This document shows, piece by piece, positions 22,438 through 32,565 of a stretch of DNA of 32,565 nucleotides; within the stretch, counting starts at the first letter, position 1, and each line of letters opens with the position of its first letter. Both the position numbers and the translations under genes were made by a program. Under the pieces are notes generated by a model. It saw only the letters and a program-made list of their open reading frames with translations, made no database searches and was not told the DNA's origin. Source of the stretch: Darksidea phi (lineage: Eukaryota; Ascomycota; Dothideomycetes; Pleosporales; Lentitheciaceae); assembly GCA_030770425.1 (NCBI GenBank), contig JASJFT010000336.1, positions 1 through 32,565 on the forward strand, given 5' to 3'.

Positions 22438-23100
22438 TCAATATTTCGTCTGATACCCACGCGCGCGCTGGCAGGCCTAAATTCTTCGCTTCATACTCAA
22501 AATGAGCTGGCGAATCAGCGAAGTAGGGATCCTACGCCAACAGTCCTTCAACGCCTTACAGAACTGATCCCACTCATCCTGCCCGCGCCCACGATTCGAT
22601 AGATTAGGGTAGTGCTTCTGGAGTAGCTGTTTGAGCGCCCACCAGAGGTGTTCGATAGGGTTGAGGTCTGGTGAATAGGGTGGGAAATCGATAGTCCAAA
22701 TCCCGTGATTCTCTAGGAACTCTACCGTACTCCGCGTAGTGTAGATACGCGCGTTATCCTATATGAATCGCTCTCCTACCTAATAACTAGGTAGAAGGCC
22801 TTCCTCGAGGGCGCTATAATAGCTATTCGCTAAATAACCTCCGCGTGGGGTATTGGGGTCCCTCTCTATAATAATAAGTAGAGATCTCTAAGTACGCCGT
22901 CTAGAATCGATCTATATAGAAGCCTATACTATCTACTAAGGTAGCCGGCTAGTAGTCAACTCTATAATTATAGAGTACATTTTAGTAGGACGTTCGTTTA
23001 CTAGACTTCTATTATATAACTATATACTACTTTAATACTTAATTACCTTATATATATATAGATTATCCTATAATTTTATAAAAAGAGTACTAATATATTA
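22438..23100 (-). pseudogene. Tc1-type DDE transposase, C-terminal half
   Basis: The minus strand reads D-P-N-T-P-R-G-G-Y, then a catalytic D-N-A-R-I-Y (Asp codon 22,758-22,756), then P-P-Y-S-P-D-L-N-P-I-E-H with the catalytic Glu at 22,653-22,651. The spacing is 34 residues, the D34E hallmark of Tc1. It continues through H-L-W-W-A-L-K and ends at TGA 22,440-22,438. In-frame TAG codons at 22,782, 22,761 and 22,479 stand where Gln is expected. Right of about 22,860 stops become frequent and the N-terminal DNA-binding region is unreadable. The enzyme cuts and pastes the element; this copy is dead. Confidence 0.85.
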
Positions 23101-23417
23101 AGTATTAGTGAATAGTAATTACGTAGTAATAACTAGATTAAAATAATAATATATAATTAACTTATATAAAAGAAAACGAATTAGACTAGTCTATAATAGA
23201 ACTATATAATAACTTTAACTAATAATACTATTTTTCTTTATCTTCTCGAGGTACTAAGTTACTATAGACTATAGCTAATTAGAGTATTATATTATTAAAG
23301 ATATACTATATATTATAAGAAGAGTCTAATCTAATAATTTAAAGAATAGTATAAACTAGTTTTAATATACTATAAAACGTAGATTATAGTTTAGTAGAAG
23401 TAATCTAGTTAAGTTAG

Positions 23418-23603
23418 TATAAGGTACGTATAGGTAGGTAGATATAAAGATACTAAGATAGTAAAAGAATTATATTCGAATAGAAATAAGACGAATTCTT
23501 AAGAAGATATAATAGTAGGACGTAGAACTATATAGAGTCTAGTACGTAACTATAGCTAGGTCGATAATAATCTAAAAGTCCTCTAGTAGAAGTAGGTATA
23601 ATA
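23418..23603 (-). repeat. 3' LTR of the gypsy element
   Basis: Aligns without gaps to 31,807-31,992 at an offset of 8,389 bp; almost all differences are C/T or G/A. Ends read TATAAGG and ATAATA where TGT and ACA are expected, so the TG..CA termini themselves have been mutated to TA. Confidence 0.9.
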
Positions 23604-23606
23604 TAG

Positions 23607-23620
23607 TCTCCTTCTTTTTT
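23607..23620 (-). other. Polypurine tract
   Basis: On the minus strand AAAAAAGAAGGAGA lies three bases before the 3' LTR, in the position and composition of the plus-strand primer site of an LTR retrotransposon. It has no TpG or CpA and so was largely immune to RIP. Confidence 0.75.
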
Positions 23621-25830
23621 AAGAGCTATCTTAACCCTTATAAAGAGTTATTTACTATAATATATTCTATTAGTCCTCTTACTTTCTTTAGAAAAGTTTA
23701 CCTAAATATCTATACTCCTAAAAAACCCTATTTCTAAGGAAAAAATAATTTTATAGAGAAGATCTTTTAGGTATTTAGTATCTATATTATACCCTACCGC
23801 CTTAATAGAGGGTTTTCGTAGTCTTTCCAACCTCGTAGCCCTTAACTCTAACCTTATAATATATAGTTAGTTTAATTAAAAAGTATATATAATTTAAATA
23901 TTAGACTATTATTAGTATATATTTATAACTTTTATCTATTACTATTATAACTTATAGTCTATATATATTCTTATAGATTCTTATACTAGTAGTAATAGTA
24001 TTACTACTCCTTTTATAGGTAATTTTCGATAACTTTTATTTAGTAAATACTTATTATCTTTATATAAGAGCTATTTACTAAGTATAACCTCTATAGTTAC
24101 TTTACTTACTTATAATATCTTTATAAAGACTTCGGGACTAGTCTAAACTCTATTTAATTTAATCTTAATATCTATTATAATAGTATAATCTAGTAGTACT
24201 TAATAATTACTAGCTACTACCTATTATAACTTATAATTATATTAAATTACTCGTTTACTTATAGCTCTTTTAGTAAGAGAAATTCTATTTATATCTTTAT
24301 AGATATTTATCTAAGAGGTAATAAATTATTATATATTATATCTCTTTAAATACCTTTATTTCTATATTTTAGACTTTTACTAGTAAGTATCTAGAGTACT
24401 ATTAGCTTAGGTATAGAACGGTCTCTTTTAGTATAAATATAAGAAGATATATCTACTTCTAGATTTCTCTACTTTATTCCTTAATACTTTTAAGATCCTA
24501 TTCCTTATTATAATTACCTCTACTAGCTAGTATAGTAATACTACCCTTTCTAAGTATATCTATACTCTTCTTATTTATTTAAAGTCTTAGTCTTTTCTCG
24601 TATACTATTAGTATATAAACTACCTTCTTTAGTTTATATAAAAGTTTAATATAGCTAAGCTTTATTAAATTACTTTAAGCGACTAGTACTAGAAGGCTAA
24701 TATTTATACTATCTATAGTAGGTATAAAGCTTACTATTAGATCTACTTAATAGTATATACTAGTCTTCCCTTTTTTCTACTAATATAGTTCTACTAATAA
24801 TTTATATAGGTTAAGTCTACTTTCTACTACTACTTTAATCTTCTTACTTTTACTATTAAGCGTATTTAGTATTATAACGCCTAAGCTACTCGTAATAATA
24901 AGGATATAGATTCTAATATACTTAAAAAGATTTAGTAGAATATATAATTCTATACTTTTAATATTAATACTAGTTAGAACTAGTATAAGACTAAGTAGAA
25001 GTATCTAATTAAGGATACTAATAGTAAGATAGAATTATATTAGGCTATAGCTATAATATATAAGCTTAACTTTTAGTACTATTAAATATATTCTACTATC
25101 TTTCTAATAACTTTCTATACTAATTCCTCTAGTATAGACTAGGTAGTATTAGCTACCTAGCGTTTATTAACTTCGTAGCCTCTACTACCTATAAGACTTA
25201 CTTTATTAAGTATAACTCTTTAACTAGTATATCCCTTAAAGCTATTAATTATAAGTATTATTAGTACTATTATAGTCCTAATATTTCTAATAGAAATATT
25301 ATTAATAGAGATATAATATCTATTACCCCTTAGAAGAGGGCGTCGTAAAGCTCCTCTAGGAACTTCTCGTCTAATATACGTAGCTTACTTAGGTCGTCTA
25401 TAAACTATATAGTACTTAACTAAGATTCTCGTTACTAGAATATATAGATAGAATAAATATCTATATTAAAAATCTAGCTTATTAATTCTAATATTATTAT
25501 TACTAATTAGTCTATTTATTACTATAATTTATAAAGGCTAGTCTTACTAAATCCTTTAAGCTATAGCTTATTACTAAAGTAGATAGTATCTTTTTTTTAA
25601 TTAATTACTTCGCTTATATAGTATCCCTTAAGTAGGGTCTTAAGGATACCTTTTAACTAGATCTTTTAACTCTTCCTTCGTATTAATATTATTTATATAG
25701 TCTACCTCTTTAAGACTTCTTATATATATTATTATCTCTTTATAAAGTTTATAATACTTCTTTAATAGCTTTTTACTTTAAATAATCTAATATTTAATTA
25801 TTTAAATTTATCTAATATTTTACGAGAATC
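23621..25830. other. 2.2 kb inside the gypsy element, between chromodomain and polypurine tract
   Basis: Such elements usually have a short gap here. I recognise no domain on either strand in this RIP-mutated DNA. It may be an extra ORF, a nested insertion or a long 3' non-coding region. Confidence 0.45.
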
Positions 25831-28800
25831 TTATTATAATTATTAAGAGAGTTCTTAGACTTTTATATACTATTCTTATATAGCTAATCTAGCTATTTTA
25901 TAAGAAAGAGCTTTTTATTATATATTATTTTATATATAAGAATAGCTTTAACTTTATATTAGTCGCTATTATTAAGCTTTAGATACTATATAGATCTAGG
26001 TCTAAAGTTTAAACTTTCTCTTAGCTCTACTTATTTCTTTAGAAGAGATATATAGAAGATAGAATATAGTTAAAATATTAATAAAGATAGCTTAAGCTAG
26101 TAGCTTAGCTTCCTATACTTAGTTTAAATAGTAAAAGGTTCTAAGTACTTCGCGTCTAACTTCTTTAAAGGGTACTTAGTCTTAATATTAGTAGCCTTTA
26201 ATATTATCTTTTTACTAATAGTAAAATACTTACTTATTCTCTTTAAGTTATACTAGTATTACTAATTCTTCTAAGTATAGGTTAATATATTCTAAGTATT
26301 AGAAAACTATTATATCTAGTTAGTTAAAAAGTTAATAACTCTTTAATATATACTTAAGGTCTTTTTATCTATACTCTAGTCGTTAAATAGTTAATAGAGC
26401 TAATACTTATCTTCTACGTTATTAAAGCTCTTAGGTTTAATACCTATTACGACCTTAATAGAGTATATATTATAACTTAAATAAATCTTAGAGTTATACG
26501 TATATTCTACTATTAAAAGTAGTTAATACTAATTATTTTACTAATAGTTTAGGTATATCTATAGGTATACTTTAAGCTCCTAATTCTAGTATTTAGTTTA
26601 GCTATCTATCTATAAATAAAAGGCTATACTTATTTATTATTTAATATTAAAATAAAAGTATACGTCTAACTAGAATTTACTAGTAAAGATAAAGTCCTAA
26701 TCTAAGATTAGTAATAATAGAGGTTTAACCTTTATAAATACTTCTATAAATAATAGATTAACTAATATACTTATAGTAATATTCTTTATTATAGATAGAT
26801 ACTAGACTAGCTTTAAAAAGTAGTTAATAAGTACTAGTACTATATCGTAGACGTTACCCTTAGAATCCTTAGATTCTAATAGGTTAGTAATAAAGTCTAA
26901 GAAGTAATTATACTATAGCTTTTATAATAAAGAAATTAGTTTTAGTAATCTTTATAACTTATACCTTTATACTTTATTTATTTAGTATATTATATAGTCT
27001 TATATATACGTATTAACCTCTACTTAAAATTTTAACTAATAGTACTTCCTTTATAGAAGTTTAATAGTCTTATCTACTCTATAATAACCCCCTAGGGGGT
27101 TATTATAATTTCTTATAAAAATAACTTAATAAAGAGCTTTATTATTAGGAATTTATACTTTCTCTACTCTTTAAAGGATACCCTTTAGATCTATAATTTA
27201 TAAAGACGCGTTCTTTTATTCTTTTTTACTCTTAAACTTTCGTATATACTATATATTCTTATAATAGACTATATTATATTTCTATACTTTCTAGATATAG
27301 TTTAATAATAACTTAGGGGTTTTTTAACTAAAAGATAAGTTATTATTTATAGCTTTTAGTAAAGACTTATATAATACGAAGGTAGAAAATACTTTATAAT
27401 ATTAAAGAAATATTAAAGCTAGGTTTAAGCCTTCTAATTACTCTTTAGGTTTATTATCTCTATCTATAGATAGATTAAGATTAATAGATAATATATTATT
27501 AAAAACTAATACTATACTAAGGAATCTTATAGTAGAATAGTTCGTATTATCTTTAAATTTCTAATAGGTTACTTATAGATCCTTATTAGTAAGATTAAAT
27601 TTATATATTATCTAATCTTTAGTATATAGAGTTATAGGCTTCTAGAGTATCTATACCTAGAGTTTATTTTAAAGTATAGAAAGTATAATATTTTTTAGTA
27701 CCCTTTTCTCCTCGAGTTAAAAGTTTTTAGCGTAATTAGATTATTATAATAGTATATTAGCTAGATTCTCTATACTAGACTTATATTTAATCTCGAAATT
27801 AAAATAAGTTAACTTTTTAGTCTAGTATACTTACTTAGATAAGAATACCTTTATAATTATAAAATATCTTAGATTATTATAGTCGTATAGTATATAGATA
27901 ATATCTAGAGTATATTTAAGATAGTATTATTACTATTTAAAGATTTTTATAATAACGAATAACTCTTTATTATAAGTATTCTACTAAACCTATAGCCTAG
28001 TAAACTTACGACTAAAGAATATAACTAGTTTCTAGTATTTTTCTATTAAGAGTACTATTATTTATAACTATAATAGGATAGCTACTATAGTAAACTTAGA
28101 GGTATTAGTAATAACTATTATAGACTTTATTAGATTAAAGTACTAGAAAATAGAAGCTCTTATAAAGAGCTTATAGAGTATAAGAAATATATTATATATA
28201 TTCTCTAACTAAAACTAAGAGATATACTACTTTATAGAACTCTTCTTAATCTTTTTTAACTTTTCTACTAATATATTCTTACTAGAATCTTATTAGACTA
28301 GTATTAAATTCTATATAGAGGTTATATATTCTAGGAATAGATAAATAATATCTAAGTAGTTATATATAAATTATTAATAAAAGTTTATAAATCTAAAAAA
28401 TACTTAAATATCTTAATAGCTCTTAGACTCTAACTACTCTTTAATTATTTAGATCTATATTAGGTTTATAACTACCCCGTAGGGGGTTACTATAAAGTTA
28501 AGAAACTCTACTAACTTTATAAAGAAGATATACTTTAAGACTTTATAATAGAGTTCCTAATTATATAATCTCTTAAGAACTTTATAAATATATTATTTAT
28601 AGTTCTTCTCCTTTTTAAAGTATATAAGGATATTATTTAAATAGATAATATATATTTTATTTAATAGGCTATCTAAAACTCTATAAATATATAACTAAAA
28701 CGTAGTAAATACGTTTATAAGGCTAAATAGTATTACTAAATATTTAAAATAACTATAGTATATTTTAAATATTATCTTTTACTTATTACTCTTTTTAATA

Positions 28801-29020
28801 TATAATTAATAATATATCTTATAAAGATCGAGTTTTATAAAGATCTTAGTCCTAGATAACTAGTCTAATATCTCGCTTATAAGGGGTATAGGGTAATAAT
28901 TTTTAATTATTACCTTATTTAAACCCCTATAATTAATATATAATCGAAGTATATTATTAGTTTTAGGTATAAAAAGTATCGAGGCCTCTATTAAGAACTT
29001 ACTAGACTAAATCTACCCCT
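25830..29020 (-). pseudogene. pol: gypsy pol remnant: RT, RNase H, integrase, chromodomain
   Basis: The RT N-terminal block near 28,979 reads I-L-F-I-P-K-T and is followed by L-R-L-Y and Y-R-G-L-N-K-V. The catalytic box at 28,643-28,620 reads YLNNILIY for YLDDILIY. The integrase core begins L-D-F-I-T-N-L (Asp codon 26,897-26,895) and continues to an F-T-S-K-F block and a later conserved Glu. The chromodomain begins near 25,990 with K-A-I-L-I-Y (Lys codon 25,949) and contains L-F-L-I-K. All landmarks share one frame, so only substitutions have accumulated. Gln and Trp codons are replaced by stops throughout. Not functional. Confidence 0.85.
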
Positions 29021-31806
29021 TCTTTAAAGAGTTATTAAGGTATTTCCTTAAGATCTTAAGTTCTCTTCTAAAGAGATTATAAATAGATAAATTTAATAGT
29101 ATCTTTTTCTCTTTAAGATTAATAGTATAGTTATACTTTAAGTTAGGAGTAATTTTATTAGTAAGTTTAGAACTAAAGTACTAAAGTTAATTATAAAGAT
29201 ATTTTAATATCTTTATAACTTTCTTAGAGTTAATTTCCTTATTAAAATTATTATAGAAAGTATCCGGATAGTTTCTAAACTTCTATTATTTCTTTTAATA
29301 GAAAGTCGTAACCCTTTATAAAGGGGTATTTATTACTAATACTATAACCTAGAAGATTATAACCTTAAATAGCTACGCTAGTTTAAGATATTACTTTATA
29401 TAGTAGATAAGATAATTATAAAGTTATAGGGTCTAGTTTTTTAATTAAAGTAGATCTTACTTATTCTAGTATTAAGTATTCTAAGGCTTATTACCCTTTA
29501 GAGTTTATATTTTACTAATAGATATCTATAAATATTCTATAGCCTCTATTATATTAAGAAATTAGAGTTAATACTCTTTTTTACTTATAAGTAATTAAGT
29601 ATAAAAGCTTCCTAGGTATAGTATATATACTTTCTCCCTAGGTTATAGCTATCGTATTAAGTTATTAGATATTATCTTAACTTTAATATACTTAGTTACT
29701 ATACTCCTATCCTACTACTTAAAAGATTTCTTTTAGTAATCTACTTAAGGGTCTACCTTATATAGCTATAGCTAGTCGAGGATAAGATTATAGCTATTTA
29801 TAAGAATAATCTAAAATACCTAAGAACCTATTATTCTTATTATACCCTAAGAATTCTATATTATTATTATAATAATATATAGCTCTTCTAGATATAGTAG
29901 TATACTAAAGACTTAATATATTTATAGCTTTATATATAATAATATCTTAAAGAGGTTCTACTATAGTATAAGGTTCTTTCTAATAATATTTAAGTCTAAT
30001 TCTATATTAAAAAGGCCCTAGATCTATATTAGAATATCTATAAGAAGGTATATTCTTATATTACTAGTAATCTATAAGAATTTACTATTAGTATTTAGTC
30101 CTAATAGCGTTACGGTAATATTAGTAACTAGAGCTTATCTTTTTTTAAGAATAAGTTAGCTTTCTCTTCTTAAGTTTTATCTAACCTATTATTACCTTTA
30201 GAATAGTACTTTTAATAGTTCTTCTTTTAATTAGTCTTTAATTAAGATATTAATACTATACTCTTAAAATATAATAGGGTTCTTAATAGAGACTATCTAG
30301 TATAGCTCTACTAAGAGGGCTTCTAATTCTATTTCTTTTAGTCGAAATTACTTAAAGCCGCTAAAGATACGGTACGCTTTCTATTTATAATTAAATTAGG
30401 ATTAGAAATCTTTAGAAGAGTAGTTAGTATAAAGATAAAGTATATTACTATTTCTATATCTTATAAAATATATTTAAACTATAACTAAGTTTATATATTC
30501 TTAAGCTAGCTATCTCTTTATATCTTATAATATAAGGATTCTAGATATTTACTCTATACTATAGATATCTTTAATATATTAAGGCTTATATTACTACTAA
30601 AAGACTTTACCTTTAAGGTAACTTTATAAGTTATAAAATAGTTAAAAAAGAAGTTAAAGTTATTATTTTAGTATTATTTAATATTTTAAAACTTAAAGTA
30701 GTTATTAAACTTCGTTAGAATAGGGTCCTCTATAAGACTCTTAAACTTCGTCTATAATTAGGGCTATATAATAACTTTACTATTATTAGTAGCTTAGATT
30801 AGTAGATTATAATATATATTATTCTTAATAAGTATTATAACCTATATAGTATACTTAAGAGTATTAATAGTAGTAAAGTTAATTTAGAAGAGACTATTAA
30901 TATCTCTAATCTAATAGTCTATAGCTTAGATTATTAGGGTTTTCTTTAATAAGTCTAGTATAGGAGGGTTCCTAATCTTAGTTAAATTAAATAGTCCTTA
31001 ACGAGTATCGTCTACTAGAAATAGGCTAGTTATAGTCTAAGGGATTACTATAACTAGTCTAAAGGCTACTTAGATTATAATAAAGTCTACTCGTATAGTC
31101 TTAATCTAGTTAACTAGTACGTCCTAGTATCGAAGGTCGAGTAGTATTTATACTACCTTAACTAAGAGTACTTTATCTAAGACTAGAGTATAGATAGATA
31201 TAATATAGGCTATACCTAAGTAATTACTACCTATTAGGGTATTATTAGCTTCTAATATAGGTAGTATAGTAGAAGCTAAGGATTAGTATAGTTAAAACCT
31301 ACTTATATAAGCTATATTTTCGTAGCTAAATATTCTATTATTTTCTTATATAGATTAGTAATCTCTATTAATTATAATTATTATTAGGGCCTTACTAAAA
31401 AATAGTAGTTTATTAGATATCTCTAAGGTATTTTCGTCGTTATATTATATATAGATTATAAAGATTTCGAAGATATATTAATCCTCTTAAATATTTTTAG
31501 AATTAAATAGGTCCTCTAGCTAGTAGTCGTCTACGTAGTCTAATTCTAGTTCTTAAACTCGTTATTTATTAAACTCGGGGTACTACTAATATACTTTATT
31601 AACTAGCTACGCGTTAGAGTTATTTTATCTACTAGGCGGATAGATACTAGAGCGGGTATTCTTCTTCGAGTAGATAGTATAAAAAGGTATACTAATAGCT
31701 CTAAATAAACGTCGTATAGTATAATTAATAAGAACTTTTAAAGTATCGACTTTTAGTATCGACGCCGTACTACTAATTCTTAAAAAGGAGTAGAAAGGAT
31801 TTAAAT

Positions 31807-31992
31807 TATAAGGTATATATAGGTAGGTAGATATAGAGATACTAAGATAGTAAAAGAATTATATTTAAATAAAGATAAGATAAATTCTTAAAAAGATATA
31901 ATAGTAGGATATAGAATTATATAGGGTCTAGTATATAACTATAGCTAGATTAATAATAATCTAGAAGTTCTTTGGTAGAAGTAGACGTAATA
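31807..31992 (-). repeat. 5' LTR of the gypsy element
   Basis: Partner of the LTR at 23,418-23,603. This copy keeps one unmutated TTTGG at about 31,972, a TpG that is TpA in the other copy. Confidence 0.9.
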
Positions 31993-32565
31993 GTTATATT
32001 CTCTTGTTAATATAGATATACTATACCAAGTATCTAAAGAAGAATTTTACTATCGAAGATAAGAAGATATAATATTCTAGTACTATCTAGGTCTACTATT
32101 CTCTTATCTCTTAATTCTAGTTCTCGTAGCTTCTTCTTTAAATATCTCTTTACTTTCTTAGGAATATTATTAACGTTAATAATTATAGTTTAGTAGATAG
32201 TATTCGGCTTATTATAGAAGATTAGTTAACTTATTATACTTTATATAATATATAGTATTCGATTATATATTAGATAGATAGTCTTTTATACCTTTATATA
32301 TAGCTATTTAGTATAAGTAGTAGATAAGTACTACTTTTTTAATTTATATCTTTTAGTTTATATCCCTTAGTTTATATCTCTTAGTTCTAATAGTTCCTCT
32401 CTTCTATATCCTACCCCTTTTCTCTAGACCGTATATTAAGACTCGTATTAGATAAAGTTAGTATTAACTATCTATTATTCTATAGTTAGCCGACGTTAAG
32501 CGTTCTACTCTTTTTATATATAGTTAAAATTTTAGTACTAGTCTTTAGATATATATAGTTTATTA
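31993..32565. other. RIP-mutated flank right of the gypsy element
   Basis: The minus strand shows a Lys/Arg/Glu-rich helical stretch (K-K-V-K-R-Y-L-K-K-K-L-R-E-L-E-L) between about 32,190 and 32,100, suggesting the end of another element's protein, but I cannot name it. A few unmutated TpG/CpA sites survive near 32,005-32,030. Positions 32,337-32,380 repeat a TTTATATCYYTTAG-type unit about three times. Confidence 0.4.

Larger units (their letters stand above)
22298..23417 (-). mobile_element. Tc1/mariner-type DNA transposon, left end intact, right part RIP-mutated
   Basis: The end CAGTACTAGGCCAAAAGTCT directly follows a TA, matching the terminal sequence style and TA target of Tc1 elements. 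Inside lies a minus-strand transposase. The right end is not recognisable: the gypsy LTR starts at 23,418 and no mutated copy of the terminal repeat was found before it, so the gypsy element probably inserted into or beside this one. Composition is ordinary up to about 22,750 and CpA-free from about 22,930, so the RIP boundary crosses the element itself. Confidence 0.75.
23418..31992 (-). mobile_element. Complete RIP-inactivated Ty3/gypsy chromovirus with both LTRs
   Basis: Two 186-bp direct repeats (23,418-23,603 and 31,807-31,992) flank minus-strand gypsy coding remains, so this is a full-length element of about 8.6 kb. Order on minus: gag region (about 31,500-29,900), RT (about 29,000-28,400), RNase H (about 28,050-27,650), integrase (about 27,200-26,300) and chromodomain (about 25,990-25,830). 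RT, integrase and chromodomain landmarks lie in one frame across 3 kb. A 14-nt purine tract abuts the 3' LTR as a polypurine tract should. Flanks are GTTAG and GTTAT, a possible 5-bp target duplication with one mismatch. Confidence 0.9.

Noticed and set aside
22930..32565. Centromeric DNA
   Set aside because: RIP-mutated gypsy arrays do occur in fungal centromeres, but the window has no test for this; composition alone is not enough.

Overview
The window looks like nuclear DNA of a filamentous ascomycete (Pezizomycotina). Two AT-rich blocks (about 1-18,105 and about 22,860-32,565) consist of transposon remains in which CpA and TpG are almost absent and TpA is in excess. This is the footprint of repeat-induced point mutation (RIP). 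Between them is a GC-balanced island of about 4.8 kb with spliceosomal genes carrying 46-53 nt introns. I see no bacterial features, tRNA, rRNA or CRISPR.

Layout: (1) 500-5,480, a RIP-mutated Ty3/gypsy chromovirus on + (zinc knuckle, protease, RT, RNase H, integrase, chromodomain). (2) 6,640-7,990, the integrase-chromodomain half of a second gypsy element on +. (3) 8,050-12,950, RIP-mutated DNA not assigned to a family. (4) About 12,950-17,650, a Ty1/copia element on -. (5) 18,105-22,297, the island. (6) From 22,298, a Tc1-type DNA transposon on -, whose left end is almost unmutated and whose right part is heavily mutated. (7) 23,418-31,992, a complete Ty3/gypsy element on - with two 186-bp LTRs. 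(8) 31,993-32,565, further RIP-mutated flank.

The island carries two convergent four-exon genes, at 18,991-19,716 (+) and 20,625-21,387 (-). Both read as members of the fungal family related to the bacterial type VI effector Tse2 (ADP-ribosyltransferase-like toxin fold). They share motifs in the same order, and their three introns sit at equivalent positions, all in phase 1, with a third exon of exactly 87 bp in each. They are therefore diverged paralogues. The first has a tryptophan-rich C-terminal tail, the second an Arg-rich N-terminus like a mitochondrial presequence. No separate immunity gene is visible. A decayed fragment of an unrelated fungal repeat-family gene lies between the second gene and the Tc1 element. 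The picture is a toxin-like gene pair kept in a small island inside a transposon-rich, RIP-prone compartment.
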